From an uncultured Bartonella sp. (lineage in GTDB: Bacteria; Pseudomonadota; Alphaproteobacteria; Rhizobiales; Rhizobiaceae): DNA of 64,000 nucleotides. The notes under the pieces were generated by a model. The model had not been told where the DNA came from. It saw only the letters and a program-made list of their open reading frames with translations, and searched no databases. Each line of letters begins with the position of its first letter. The first letter of the stretch is position 1. This document shows positions 48,392 to 57,731 of this stretch, piece after piece. The translations under genes and the position numbers were made by a program. The stretch covers positions 248,001-312,000 of the forward strand of contig NZ_CAMLFE010000004.1 of NCBI RefSeq assembly GCF_946479275.1. The letters are read 5' to 3'.

Positions 48392-48418
48392 AATTCGGGG
48401 GCGTAAAGCCCCCGAATT
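48392..48418 (+). terminator. 11-bp hairpin between gap and pgk
   Basis: AATTCGGGGGC pairs perfectly with GCCCCCGAATT around GTAAA, 7 bp after gap. CGTTTG follows rather than a long T run, so it may be a partial terminator or a 3'-end stabiliser. Confidence 0.65.
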
Positions 48419-48532
48419 CGTTTGAAATGCGAGGCTTTGTCGAACACTTGTTTTTAGCCTTGCTATGAAAAGTAAATGAGCAGACTGTTTGTGAAGAAGA
48501 ACGGTCGTTTCTTGGAAAATCTGGAGAAAAAT

Positions 48533-49723
48533 ATGGCTTTTCGCACCCTTGATGATGTTGATGTAAAATCGAAACGCGTTCTCTTGCGGGTCGATCTCAA
48601 TGTGCCGGTCGCGGACGGAAAAGTAACCGATACCACCCGTATCGAACGGGTAAGACCAACCATCACTGAATTGAGTAGAAAAGGTGCCAAAGTTATTTTG
48701 CTTGCCCATTTCGGGCGTCCGAAGGGCAAGATTGTTGCCGAATTTTCGTTGAAGCAGATTGTGTCGACTGTAGAAAAAGTATTGGGCAAACCGGTTGCCT
48801 TTGCTGAAGATTGTATTGGCGAAAAGGCAAAGACTGCTGTTGATGCCCTGAAAGACGGCGATATTGTTCTTTTGGAAAATACACGTTTTCATGAAGGCGA
48901 AGAAAAGAACGATCCGGCATTTGTCAAAGCATTGGCTGAAAATGGCGATATTTACGTTAATGATGCATTTTCGGCTGCCCACCGTGCCCATGCGTCGACC
49001 GAAGGGCTTGCCCATGTTTTGCCAGCCTATGCCGGTCGCTCCATGCAGATGGAACTTGAGGCATTGGAAAAAGGTCTTGGTCATCCGGCTCATCCGGTTG
49101 TCGCTATTGTTGGCGGCGCCAAGGTTTCGACGAAGATCGATCTTCTGAACAATCTGATCGAAAAAGTGGATGCGCTTATTATCGGTGGCGGAATGGCCAA
49201 TACATTTCTCGCAGCCAAGGGAACAGGCGTTGGCAAATCGCTTTGTGAACATGAACTTGGTGAAACTGCCCGTTCTATTCTAACCAAAGCAAAAACCGAG
49301 AACTGTTCAATTATTTTGCCGGTTGACGCGATTGTTGCCGAAAGTTTTGAAGCAAATTCTCCCAATCACTCTTATGGCGTTGATTCAATTCCTGCTGACG
49401 GAATGATTCTTGATATTGGCGAAAAGTCTATCGAACGCATCAATGCAGCGATCGACGATGCCGCAACATTGGTTTGGAATGGACCGCTCGGCGCTTTCGA
49501 ACTGCATCCTTTTGATGCCGGTACGGTGGCTGTTGCCAAGCGTGTTGCTGCACGCACAAAACAAAAGAAACTCATTTCTATTGCTGGTGGTGGTGATACG
49601 GTTTCGGCTCTTCATCACGCCGGTGTTGCTTCCGACTTCACCTATATTTCGACGGCAGGCGGCGCCTTTCTTGAATGGATGGAAGGTAAGCCATTACCCG
49701 GAATCGTAGCACTGGAAAAATAG
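48533..49723 (+). CDS. pgk: Phosphoglycerate kinase
   Basis: PGK makes ATP from 1,3-bisphosphoglycerate. The real start is ATG 48533 ([26 protein letters not shown], 396 aa), with GGAGAAAA 4-6 bp upstream; the track ORF at 48476 adds 19 spurious residues. Motifs include [29 protein letters not shown], the hinge and nucleotide segments ([13 protein letters not shown]) and the C-terminal GGGDTVSAL. It is separated from gap by a hairpin and from the aldolase by 132 bp. Confidence 0.97.
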   Translation: MAFRTLDDVDVKSKRVLLRVDLNVPVADGKVTDTTRIERVRPTITELSRKGAKVILLAHFGRPKGKIVAEFSLKQIVSTVEKVLGKPVAFAEDCIGEKAKTAVDALKDGDIVLLENTRFHEGEEKNDPAFVKALAENGDIYVNDAFSAAHRAHASTEGLAHVLPAYAGRSMQMELEALEKGLGHPAHPVVAIVGGAKVSTKIDLLNNLIEKVDALIIGGGMANTFLAAKGTGVGKSLCEHELGETARSILTKAKTENCSIILPVDAIVAESFEANSPNHSYGVDSIPADGMILDIGEKSIERINAAIDDAATLVWNGPLGAFELHPFDAGTVAVAKRVAARTKQKKLISIAGGGDTVSALHHAGVASDFTYISTAGGAFLEWMEGKPLPGIVALEK

Positions 49724-49855
49724 GTCGATAGAGCGGGGGGTCTTTTCATAAGGAATTTTCCGCCTGCACACTAGAATATTCGAAACGGGGGTCACCGTTT
49801 CACTTTGCATGTAATGTTATTATTGTCTGGCTATTAAAAAAGAGGAGCCACCCCA

Positions 49856-50884
49856 ATGAGTGAACGTATTGAGGATATTGCAATTGCTATGACGGCAGGA
49901 GGAAAAGGTCTGCTTGCTGCTGATGAAAGCACCAGCACTATCAAAAAACGCTTTGACACAATCAAACTGGAATCGACCGAAGAAAACCGTCGCGATTATC
50001 GTGAAATGTTGTTTACGACCAAAGAAGCCATGGAAAAATACATTTCCGGCGTCATTCTTTTTGACGAGACAATCCGCCAGAAAGCCTCTGATGGCCGCAT
50101 GTTGACCGATATTATCAAAGCTGCCGGTTCAATTCCCGGCATCAAAGTCGATGAAGGAGCAAAGCCGCTTGCTGGCTTCCCCGACGAGACGATTACAGAA
50201 GGGCTTGATGGCTTACGCGGGCGTTTGAAAGAATATTATGAATTGGGTGCCCGTTTTGCAAAATGGCGCGGTGTTATCTCTATTGATAAGAACAAATTGC
50301 CGAGCTGGGGTGCAGTTCGTCAAAACGCTCAGGCTTTGGCACGTTATGCCGCACTTTGTCAGGAAGCACAGATTGTTCCGATTGTAGAGCCGGAAATCCT
50401 TATGGATGGGAAGCCCGGCGACCATTCAATCGACCGCTGCTATGAAGTAACAGAACATGTCTTGAGGACAGTTTTTGACGAGCTGTTTGCCGCCCGCGTC
50501 AAGATGGAAGGCATGATTTTAAAACCAAATATGGTGATTGATGGCAAAAAAGCCCGTAAAGCCTCGGTTGAAGAAGTAGCAGAAAAAACAGTTCGGGTTT
50601 TGAAAACGACAGTTCCTGCTTCAGTTCCCGGAATTGCATTCCTTTCCGGAGGCCAGTCGGATGAAGAAGCAACAGCCCATCTTTCGGCAATCAACGCAAT
50701 TGGCAATCTTCCGTGGAAGGTTACATTCTCTTACGGGCGCGCTCTTCAGGCGGCAGCTATCGAGGCGTGGGGTGGTAAAAAACAGAATGTCGCAGCCGGT
50801 CAGCATGCTTTTGCCCATCGCGCAAAGATGAATTATCTGGCAGCACTTGGGAAATGGACACCGAAAGACGAAAAGGCTGCCTGA
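49856..50884 (+). CDS. Class I fructose-bisphosphate aldolase
   Basis: This aldolase splits fructose-1,6-bisphosphate through a Schiff base. The 342-residue protein is of the eukaryote-like class I type: GKGLLAADESTSTIKKRFD, KWRGVISIDKN and the Schiff-base lysine in EGMILKPNM, followed by GIAFLSGGQSDEEAT. No zinc-ligand His cluster of class II is seen. AGGAG lies 5-6 bp before the ATG. A 14-bp terminator ends the run, which together supplies the middle of glycolysis. Confidence 0.96.
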   Translation: MSERIEDIAIAMTAGGKGLLAADESTSTIKKRFDTIKLESTEENRRDYREMLFTTKEAMEKYISGVILFDETIRQKASDGRMLTDIIKAAGSIPGIKVDEGAKPLAGFPDETITEGLDGLRGRLKEYYELGARFAKWRGVISIDKNKLPSWGAVRQNAQALARYAALCQEAQIVPIVEPEILMDGKPGDHSIDRCYEVTEHVLRTVFDELFAARVKMEGMILKPNMVIDGKKARKASVEEVAEKTVRVLKTTVPASVPGIAFLSGGQSDEEATAHLSAINAIGNLPWKVTFSYGRALQAAAIEAWGGKKQNVAAGQHAFAHRAKMNYLAALGKWTPKDEKAA

Positions 50885-50913
50885 TTTTCTTAAAACTTCA
50901 TTTTAGAGCATTT

Positions 50914-50949
50914 GATAAAAGCCCGAAGCTGTCATTTCGGGCTTTTATC
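50914..50949 (+). terminator. Rho-independent terminator after aldolase gene
   Basis: GATAAAAGCCCGAA pairs with TTCGGGCTTTTATC (14 bp, 8-nt loop), with the T run inside the right arm, 30 bp past the stop. Confidence 0.9.
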
Positions 50950-51018
50950 ATAATGAGTGTGTCATATTTGTTACAGATTGTTTTTTAAAAAGCCGATACA
51001 ACTTATATGATAATTAAA

Positions 51019-51041
51019 AACTTGAATAAATCGTTCAAGTT
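51019..51041. promoter_or_regulatory. Perfect inverted repeat upstream of the porin gene
   Basis: AACTTGAA-TAAATCG-TTCAAGTT, two 8-bp arms with a 7-bp spacer, about 135 bp before the porin ATG. It overlaps a possible -35 (TTGAAT) with CATAGA about 16 bp on. The shape fits a dimeric repressor operator; the regulator is unknown. Confidence 0.4.
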
Positions 51042-51175
51042 TGCATAGATGCACCACGTTACAGATTTGCCCGTTACAATTTGCATGGTCATGACGGGCG
51101 AGGGAATGGAGAGGTCCATATCAATCAGTGGATTCATGATGGATCGCAGTCGATAAGCAAATTTTCGGGGCAGTT

Positions 51176-52300
51176 ATGAAAAAAATTTTTCAAGTGTTAC
51201 TGGCAACATCAGCAACTATCGGAATTGAAACAACAGTGGTGAAGGCAGCCGATGTCGCCTTGCCTGAAGCAGAACCGGTTGAATATGTGCGTGTTTGTGA
51301 TGCTTACGGGGAGGGATATTTCTATATTCCCGGAACAGATACATGTTTGAAACTTGGCGGTTTTGTCTATGCGCAGGCAAAAGGCGGCGACGATGTTTAT
51401 GCCCGCTCGCGTAAAGATCGCGATATGAAAACATGGCGTGATGAAGTGCGTGCCCATTTGCTGGTTGCAACAGCAACTGAAACCGAACTTGGAACCTTGA
51501 AAACCCATATCGAGTTGCGTTCCGATTTTGATGATGGGTCGGATGCATCCTCTTCCGAATTGCGTTTCGGTTATATTGATCTTGGTGGTTTGCATATCGG
51601 TGTTGATGAATCGGCATTGAATACGTTCTTCGATTATTATGGTAACTTCATCAATGATGATGTTGTTCTGGGCGGTGCCTATCGTACCAATATGATCCAA
51701 TATCAACATTCATTTGCCAGCGGTTTGACTGCATTGGTTTCGATCGAACAGGGCGGCAATGAAGATACCGACTTTAATGGAACGATAAAGGATTATACGC
51801 CTGACGTTATTGCCGGTTTGAAGTTCGAACAAGGTTGGGGATCAATCACAGGTGCCGGTGCCTATGATGCGGTAAATGAAGCCTGGATTGGCAAGGCCAA
51901 AGTCAATCTGAAGATTACCGATGCATTCAATTTGTGGGTTATGGGCGCTTACAAAGACCTTAAAGATACCTATTATGATGATATCGAGGATAAAGATACG
52001 ATCATCCGTGATGGCCATCGCGGTATTCGTGCGGTCGACAGTTTCTACGGTACATGGGGTGGAAAATGGGTTGGATGGCTCGGCGCTTCTTATAAATTCA
52101 CGCCGAAAACAACGGGTAATTTGCAGTTGACTTATGAAGGCGTAGGCAATACTTATACGGCTGCCAATGTTGCTTATGAAATGCTTCCTGGTCTTACCGT
52201 TATGCCTGAAGTCAACTATCGTAAATGGAATGATGTCCATTCTGATTTGCATGATCAGGATGCTATCGGTGGAGCGATCCGTATTCAACGCGATTTCTGA
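51176..52300 (+). CDS. Outer-membrane porin, Omp2/porin_2 family
   Basis: This is a beta-barrel porin for passive solute uptake. The 374-residue precursor has a signal peptide ending near VVKA-AD. The alphaproteobacterial porin N-terminus follows (EYVRVCDAYGEGYFYIPGTDTCLKLGGFVYAQA, with the paired Cys typical of Brucella Omp2b-like porins). Alternating beta strands come next, and the protein ends in the terminal Phe (IRIQRDF) needed for BAM-dependent insertion. The roughly 290-bp upstream region holds an inverted repeat that may control it. A terminator follows. Confidence 0.93.
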   Translation: MKKIFQVLLATSATIGIETTVVKAADVALPEAEPVEYVRVCDAYGEGYFYIPGTDTCLKLGGFVYAQAKGGDDVYARSRKDRDMKTWRDEVRAHLLVATATETELGTLKTHIELRSDFDDGSDASSSELRFGYIDLGGLHIGVDESALNTFFDYYGNFINDDVVLGGAYRTNMIQYQHSFASGLTALVSIEQGGNEDTDFNGTIKDYTPDVIAGLKFEQGWGSITGAGAYDAVNEAWIGKAKVNLKITDAFNLWVMGAYKDLKDTYYDDIEDKDTIIRDGHRGIRAVDSFYGTWGGKWVGWLGASYKFTPKTTGNLQLTYEGVGNTYTAANVAYEMLPGLTVMPEVNYRKWNDVHSDLHDQDAIGGAIRIQRDF

Positions 52301-52322
52301 GTAATCAAGACGATTTAATAAA

Positions 52323-52345
52323 GGCCCCGTAAGGGGCTTTTTTTA
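52323..52345 (+). terminator. Rho-independent terminator after porin gene
   Basis: AAGGCCCC-GTAA-GGGGCTTTTTTT: a short GC-rich stem with a GTAA loop and a long T run, about 22 bp after the stop. Confidence 0.9.
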
Positions 52346-53164
52346 TTTAAAATCTTCATTTTTCTTAATGCCACGATATAGATGACAAGATATTACGGAC
52401 GAGGGCGAGCGCTGCCAGCATTTCAAATCATAAATTCTGATTTACTTTTCTGTTTTAACCTGATCGCCATTTTCTTTAAAAAAAGCTAGAGGAGAAAGTA
52501 CAGTTTGACGCCGGTTAGCAGAAATGATCGAAGTTAAAATATGCGGTCACGCGCACTTATTATAAAATGATGGTTGAATATTTAGAAACTGAAAAAAATA
52601 ATGGTGAAGACTAATATAATAATTTAAATTGAACTAATTATCAAAATTGATAGTTCTCATAACAGAAGAACTGTTATTTATACGTGAATATTTTCTTAAA
52701 TAATTTTTAAACGTGAATTTTTCTTCAAGACTATAAAAATGAAACGTCCATTCAATGTTCTTCAATCCTGATATTTAACGTTGCAGGAAAAAGAATTCCT
52801 AGCGGATAACCTTGATTACCGAATAATCTGAATTGAACTGGATTTTAAGTGGAAATTGCCGGTTACAGAACATCTCTCGCCGTACTGGCTGACAAAATGG
52901 ACTAACGCGTTTATCGTCTATTTGCAGAACGTATTGTTCAAATTTTGAGAGAAAGTGCACTACAAGACATCTATGTCGGAGTAAATATATTCTTTCGGCA
53001 GAGGTGGAAAGGCAACATGGGTGTAGGCTATCTTCAGGAAAAAGCCTCAACCGCATGGACCTAATTTTTCGGAAAAATAAAAAACGTCGGTCAGAGTAGG
53101 AAAACTCGAGCCGATGAATGTCTCATTAAAACTGATACCATACCGAATTCAGTAATTCAGGATT
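52346..53164. other. AT-rich gene-free interval between porin and orphan binding protein
   Basis: About 820 bp with no supported gene. The middle (about 52560-52790) is strikingly AT-rich. Near 52850-53060 all three plus-strand frames are broken, though one frame reads LFAERIVQILRESALQDIYV, which may be a scrap of old coding DNA. The minus ORF 52799-53056 has no ribosome-binding site and no recognisable product. Confidence 0.5.
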
Positions 53165-53905
53165 TCAATGGGGATCAATGCCGAACCATTTTTTATAAAT
53201 CGCCGCATAGGTGCCATTGTCTTTCAGATGCTTGAGTGAAAGATTGTAGCGTTCAAGCAATTGACTTCCTTGGGGGAAAGCTGCGCCATAAGTTTGTTGT
53301 TCAATATCTGCGCCAACAGTTTTCACTTTGCCTTTACCTGTGGTTGCAGCATAATGCAACACAGCTGGCGTATCAAATAACACAGCATCTACATTGCCTT
53401 CGGCAAGATCCTCATAGGCTCCGTCTATTTCAGGAAATAACCGCCGTTGGGTGTTCGGCAAATGCTCTATCGCATAAGGAAAAGCGCTTGTTCCCATTTT
53501 TATGGCCAAGGTCTTTCCATTCAAATCTTCAATAGATTTGATGTTGCTGTCACCGCGTACCAACAATGTCAGCCCGCCCTCATAGTATGGTTTGGAAAAA
53601 TCGACAACGTTCGAACGTGTTCTGGTAATGGCGAGCCCCGCCATTGCGACATCAATCTGCCCGATATGCACATCCGACATGATTGTCGAGAAATCCATAG
53701 GTGTTATTTTGTATTTGACCCCCATGTCATTGGCAATTGCTTCCCAGAGTTCGACGTCAAAACCTACGAGTTTCCCATCTTGCATAAAGCTGAAAGGAAC
53801 ATGATTATTATCAGTTGCAAATCTAATTTCCTGAGCTTCTGCAAGCCTCACAAAGCTTAAAGTTGCCAATAAAATGACAACTCTAAACATAAATTTGATA
53901 ATCAT
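53165..53905 (-). CDS. Orphan periplasmic amino-acid-binding protein (GlnH/HisJ type)
   Basis: This is a type II solute-binding protein for a polar amino acid, to be used with an ABC importer. The start ATG 53905 (signal peptide MIIKFMFRVVILLATLSFVRLAEA) is preferred to the track's 53920 because AGGGGGTGG lies just upstream. The mature 220 or so residues show IRFATDNNHVPFSFMQDGKLVGFDVELWEAIANDMGVKY, the family signature, then DVAMAGLAITRTRSNVVDFSKPYYEGGL and VDAVLFDTPAVLHY. No permease or ATPase gene is adjacent on either side, so it must share one or act in sensing. Flanks are long non-coding gaps. Confidence 0.92.
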   Translation of the reverse strand: MIIKFMFRVVILLATLSFVRLAEAQEIRFATDNNHVPFSFMQDGKLVGFDVELWEAIANDMGVKYKITPMDFSTIMSDVHIGQIDVAMAGLAITRTRSNVVDFSKPYYEGGLTLLVRGDSNIKSIEDLNGKTLAIKMGTSAFPYAIEHLPNTQRRLFPEIDGAYEDLAEGNVDAVLFDTPAVLHYAATTGKGKVKTVGADIEQQTYGAAFPQGSQLLERYNLSLKHLKDNGTYAAIYKKWFGIDPH

Positions 53906-54146
53906 TAGCCACCCCCTCATTCACGAATCTTTCTAAAGTGTTCGAAAAGTACGCCCTTTGCTTCTAAATAATTTTTCGACATTAAAGTTTCACAGTATAG
54001 AAACCGAAACGAGCAAAAATCTACATCAACAAACATTAAGATTATACTTATACCCATAAAAAGTTAACACTTCGAAACGCCTTGCTCGCATCATGAAACC
54101 GGTTCAATTTCCTTATCACACGCTAAATGTTATGTCCCGATTAAAA

Positions 54147-54602
54147 TTATTTGTCTTTTGTGGTGTTTTCCCAACTTTCGATAAACGCGTCCGGTATGCG
54201 CGTTGGCCGTCCTTCGGAATTGACCAAAGCCAGTTGGACATCTGCAGAAACAAGTGACAGGTCGTTGCGGAAAATTTCCTGCGCCATGACAATTCGTGCA
54301 CCCGTCACTTTGGTTATTTTCGTCCGGATATCAAGTATATCGTCAAATCGGGCCGATTTGTGGTAGTTGAGAGCCATTTTATGTACAACCCAACCTAATT
54401 TTTCGCTTTCTTGCGTTGCTAGTGGTTCTTGGTTTCGAGCCATGCTCAACCGTATAAATTCCGATCTTCCGCGTTCAAAAAACTCCAGATAACGGGCATG
54501 GTAGACGACGCCGGTAAAATCGGTATCAGCATAATAAACACGGGCGAAAAGATGGTGCACATTACCAATAAATTCGCCGCAAAAAGGAACATTTTCAATC
54601 AT
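54147..54602 (-). CDS. ybgC: Tol-Pal-associated acyl-CoA thioesterase YbgC
   Basis: YbgC is a hot-dog-fold thioesterase linked to phospholipid metabolism at the Tol-Pal system. The 151-residue protein has the catalytic [29 protein letters not shown] (Asp in DTDFTG). The ATG 54602 overlaps the ruvB 3' end by 8 bp; the track's TTG at 54614 is less likely. In many Proteobacteria tolQRAB-pal follow directly. Here the strand after ybgC is a 240-bp gap and then an unrelated binding-protein gene, so the tol operon is elsewhere or lost. Confidence 0.94.
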   Translation of the reverse strand: MIENVPFCGEFIGNVHHLFARVYYADTDFTGVVYHARYLEFFERGRSEFIRLSMARNQEPLATQESEKLGWVVHKMALNYHKSARFDDILDIRTKITKVTGARIVMAQEIFRNDLSLVSADVQLALVNSEGRPTRIPDAFIESWENTTKDK

Positions 54603-55638
54603 CAGATTCGCCAAACAGGTTTGCTTGCATTTGGTCTGCGGACTTCGGGGGATTTAACCCCATATGCGTCCACGCTTTTGCCGTCATTATTCGTCCCCTC
54701 GGCGTACGTTGAATAAAACCCTGCTGGATAAGATAAGGCTCAATGATATCTTCGATCGCATCACGGGGTTCGGATAAACCGGCAGCTATTGTTTCAATTC
54801 CGACCGGCCCGCCGCCGAAATTTTCAGCAATCATGCCGAGATAGCGTCTGTCAAGCTGGTCGAGGCCGAGCTGGTCGACTTCCAGACGCAGAAGAGCTTT
54901 GTTGGCAATGTCTCTGTCTATTGTGCTAGCTCCCGCGACCGAGGCAAAATCTCTGACTCTGCGCAAAAGTCGGCCAGCAATACGTGGTGTCCCGCGTGCA
55001 CGCCGTGCAATTTCTCTTGCACCATCTTCGGCAATGGGCATCTGCAAAATATGGGCATTGCGTTTAACAATATGTTCGAGTTCTTCGACCGTATAAAAAT
55101 TGAGCCTGATCGGAATTCCAAAACGGTCGCGCAAAGGCGTGGTCAATAAACCAAGTCTCGTTGTTGCTGCAACAAGAGTAAATTTTGATAGATCTATTTT
55201 GACCGAGCGCGCGGCAGGACCTTCACCGATAATAAGGTCAAGCTGAAAATCTTCCATAGCAGGATAGAGGATCTCTTCAACGGCCGGACTTAAACGATGG
55301 ATTTCATCAATGAAAAGAACGTCGCGTTCCTCCAGATTTGTCAAAAGCGCGGCAAGGTCGCCGGCTTTCGCAATAACCGGCCCCGAAGTCGAATGGAAAT
55401 TGACACCAAGCTCTTTGGCCATAATTTGCGCGAGCGTTGTTTTTCCAAGGCCGGGGGGGCCGACGAACAGAACGTGATCCAAAGCTTCATTGCGGCTTTT
55501 TGCTGCTTCGATAAAGACTTTCAGATTTGCTCGTGCAACTTCCTGACCGACAAAATCATCAAGACATTGCGGGCGTAGCGAAACATCACCATCTTCATCG
55601 CGTTTATCCGCCGTAATCAGGCGTTCGTTGTTTTCCAT
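54595..55638 (-). CDS. ruvB: Holliday junction helicase RuvB
   Basis: RuvB is the AAA+ motor that drives branch migration with RuvA. The 347-residue protein has Walker [10 protein letters not shown] (about residues 60-68), Walker B LFIDEIHR (Asp/Glu about 111-112), sensor 1 [20 protein letters not shown] and the C-terminal winged-helix domain ([24 protein letters not shown]). It lies 9 bp after ruvA in the ruvC-ruvA-ruvB-ybgC transcript. Confidence 0.98.
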   Translation of the reverse strand: MENNERLITADKRDEDGDVSLRPQCLDDFVGQEVARANLKVFIEAAKSRNEALDHVLFVGPPGLGKTTLAQIMAKELGVNFHSTSGPVIAKAGDLAALLTNLEERDVLFIDEIHRLSPAVEEILYPAMEDFQLDLIIGEGPAARSVKIDLSKFTLVAATTRLGLLTTPLRDRFGIPIRLNFYTVEELEHIVKRNAHILQMPIAEDGAREIARRARGTPRIAGRLLRRVRDFASVAGASTIDRDIANKALLRLEVDQLGLDQLDRRYLGMIAENFGGGPVGIETIAAGLSEPRDAIEDIIEPYLIQQGFIQRTPRGRIMTAKAWTHMGLNPPKSADQMQANLFGESDD

Positions 55639-55647
55639 GCCGCCAGT

Positions 55648-56262
55648 TTACCTTGAAAGTTCTTTTAAACCAAGCCGTATCAGTTTGGCTGAATCGGCAT
55701 CGTTGCCAGCCTCACGTAACGCGCTTGCAATTGCATTTGCCGCCTGATCGCGCGAATAACCAAGATTTTCCAATGCCGACACTGCATCCGATATTGCTTG
55801 TGAGGCGCTTCCTTCGCCAATTTCCTGTTTCAGCGCTATGTTCTTGTCATTGCCGCTAAATTCGGGAACCTTGTTCTTAAGTTCACTAACAATGCGTTCG
55901 GCCACTTTTTTACCAATTCCCGGTGCTCGGCAGATCATGGCAATGTCTTTCAGAGCAATTGCATTGCCGATTTCAGCAGGCGACAAGGTTCCAACCAGCG
56001 CAAGCGCGACCTTTGCACCGACGCCCTGAACTGTTTGCAAAAGTGCAAACCATTGTTTTCCTGCTTTTGTCATAAAGCCGAAAAGCTTGATGGCATCTTC
56101 GCGTACTTGTGTTTCAATAAAGAGTGTCACGGGCTCGCCGATTTTAGGCAGGCTTCCTAGAACGCGGGGACTTGCAAAGACAATATAACCGACGCCATTC
56201 ACATCGACGATCAGATGATCGGTGTTGATTTCGTCAACTATGCCTTTCAGTTTTCCAATCAT
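55648..56262 (-). CDS. ruvA: Holliday junction binding protein RuvA
   Basis: RuvA tetramers hold the four-way junction flat and recruit RuvB. The 204-residue product begins [31 protein letters not shown] (OB fold). Its helix-hairpin-helix pairs follow ([38 protein letters not shown]), then a flexible linker and the C-terminal RuvB-binding domain ([23 protein letters not shown]). The start overlaps ruvC by 4 bp. Confidence 0.97.
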   Translation of the reverse strand: MIGKLKGIVDEINTDHLIVDVNGVGYIVFASPRVLGSLPKIGEPVTLFIETQVREDAIKLFGFMTKAGKQWFALLQTVQGVGAKVALALVGTLSPAEIGNAIALKDIAMICRAPGIGKKVAERIVSELKNKVPEFSGNDKNIALKQEIGEGSASQAISDAVSALENLGYSRDQAANAIASALREAGNDADSAKLIRLGLKELSR

Positions 56263-56768
56263 GCCAAGGCTTTCAAACGGTTTTCAAGGCTGTTGCGGTT
56301 ATGGGCGTGGCAAATTGCAATAGCCAAGGCGTCAGCTGCGTCACTTGAATCGAAATTGGCTCGCGGCATCAAAACCTTCACCATCATATGGATTTGTTGC
56401 TTTTCGCCGTGCCCTACACCGATAACCGCTTTTTTTATTGAATTCGGTGCATATTCGGCAACCGGCAAACCAGCCTGCGCCGGCGCTAATAATGCAATGC
56501 CGCGCGCTTGACCCAGTTTCAATGTGGCTGTCGCGTCCTTGTTGACAAAAGTTTGCTCGACAGCTGCTTCCTCGGGCATATAGGAATGGATAATTTCCGA
56601 GAGCCCGTCATAAAGCGTCGATAATCTTGCTGCCAAGCTTAACCGGTCATCCGAGCGGATTGTGCCGGATGTGATAAACTTCAAACTGTTCCCCGCAGTT
56701 TCTATGACGCCATATCCTGTCCGTCTTAGACCGGGGTCTATACCAATAATACGAATCGCTTCTGCCAT
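56259..56768 (-). CDS. ruvC: Holliday junction resolvase RuvC
   Basis: RuvC is the endonuclease that cuts junctions symmetrically. The 169-residue protein has the RNase H-fold acidic residues: Asp in [14 protein letters not shown], Glu in [22 protein letters not shown], and Asp in the C-terminal [15 protein letters not shown]. The track start is a TTG at 56774; ATG 56768 (MAEAIRI) is two codons in and fits the family. It leads the ruv operon. Confidence 0.96.
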   Translation of the reverse strand: MAEAIRIIGIDPGLRRTGYGVIETAGNSLKFITSGTIRSDDRLSLAARLSTLYDGLSEIIHSYMPEEAAVEQTFVNKDATATLKLGQARGIALLAPAQAGLPVAEYAPNSIKKAVIGVGHGEKQQIHMMVKVLMPRANFDSSDAADALAIAICHAHNRNSLENRLKALA

Positions 56769-56842
56769 AACCAATGCATAAAAGTTTTCACTCCGCTTTT
56801 GTAGCAGAATGTGAACAAAAAGGAAACAAAATGAATAGCAGG

Positions 56843-57361
56843 TTAATTATGTTGAAAGGCTGCTTTGATTCGGTCGATCTGTTTGCTCACCGGATTGGCG
56901 GAGACATTTTGTCCGCTCATAACGCCTTCAACATCGTGATCCATATGGCGCACGCGTTCTTCTATGCGTAGTGACAGTTCTACCAGATTTTTGAATTTTT
57001 CCGGAAGTTCTTCAAAATGTGCGTTTTCACCGATCAGCGAAGGGGTGTCGAGACAGACTTTTGCTTTTTCCTGTGCAATCTGTTCCTTGGACATTTCTTT
57101 TTCACGTGCTGCCCGAAACAACAACAGCCACGAAGCCACCTGCATAAGGCGTGTACTCATGCGCATGGCTTCGGCTGCATAAAGGGAAGACGCCTCGCCT
57201 GAGAGAATGCGCGAAGCAATTTTACCTTCGCCGTCGATGTAGGCGGCTGTTTGTTCGATTAATGACATTCCCTCATCATAAAGGTGGGAAAATGCATTAT
57301 CGAATGCTCCATGCTCGAACATGACAATCATGTTGTCGTTATGAGAATTTTGCGGTTGCAA
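56843..57361 (-). CDS. rcdA: DUF1465 protein, RcdA (regulator of CtrA degradation) homologue
   Basis: In Caulobacter RcdA is an adaptor that helps ClpXP degrade the cell-cycle regulator CtrA. The 172-residue product has the DUF1465 core: [48 protein letters not shown] and [23 protein letters not shown]. The start used is TTG 57361 with GGAG 8 bp upstream; ATG 57331 ([10 protein letters not shown]) is the alternative. A perfect CtrA-type box lies about 130 bp upstream, suggesting feedback between CtrA and its own degradation factor. Confidence 0.88.
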   Translation of the reverse strand: MQPQNSHNDNMIVMFEHGAFDNAFSHLYDEGMSLIEQTAAYIDGEGKIASRILSGEASSLYAAEAMRMSTRLMQVASWLLLFRAAREKEMSKEQIAQEKAKVCLDTPSLIGENAHFEELPEKFKNLVELSLRIEERVRHMDHDVEGVMSGQNVSANPVSKQIDRIKAAFQHN

Positions 57362-57731
57362 CCCACTTACTCCGACTTTTCTTAATCAATAGATATAATG
57401 GCAGATTAAAGATCTTTTCAGCCCATTGTTCCATTCGGTTTATGCAGCAAGAGAAAATTGCACTTTTATTAGTGTTTTCGCAACGAAATCCTTAACGCAA
57501 GGTTAACAACGCCGAAACCATAGTTAAGACAGGTGTTTAAAAGATTTATCCGAACCGTGTCGGCCTCTTGGGGCTTCTATCAGCTTTAATCACCGGCACC
57601 TAAGTTTATTTCGTGGGTGGTTGGTTATCCATCACCCGTTATTTTATCCGGCACTTTTTTGTAGGTTGGATTTTTACCCGCGTTGTTTCAAAAAAATCAT
57701 CTTGTTCAGGAAAACATTTCAGCAGCTATTT
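57362..57731. other. rcdA control region and opgC 3' flank
   Basis: About 370 bp. It holds the CtrA-like box and likely the rcdA promoter (minus strand). The plus ORFs at 57613 and 57621 are shadows running into opgC antisense. Confidence 0.5.
57492..57507 (-). promoter_or_regulatory. CtrA-type binding site TTAA-N7-TTAAC
   Basis: TTAA-CGCAAGG-TTAAC matches the full CtrA consensus (TTAA-N7-TTAAC) exactly, about 130-145 bp before rcdA. Exact match seen; binding is inference. Confidence 0.6.

Noticed and set aside
52799-53056. 85-codon minus ORF in the AT-rich gap after the porin.
   Set aside because: Cys/Arg-rich nonsense-like composition and no translation signal.
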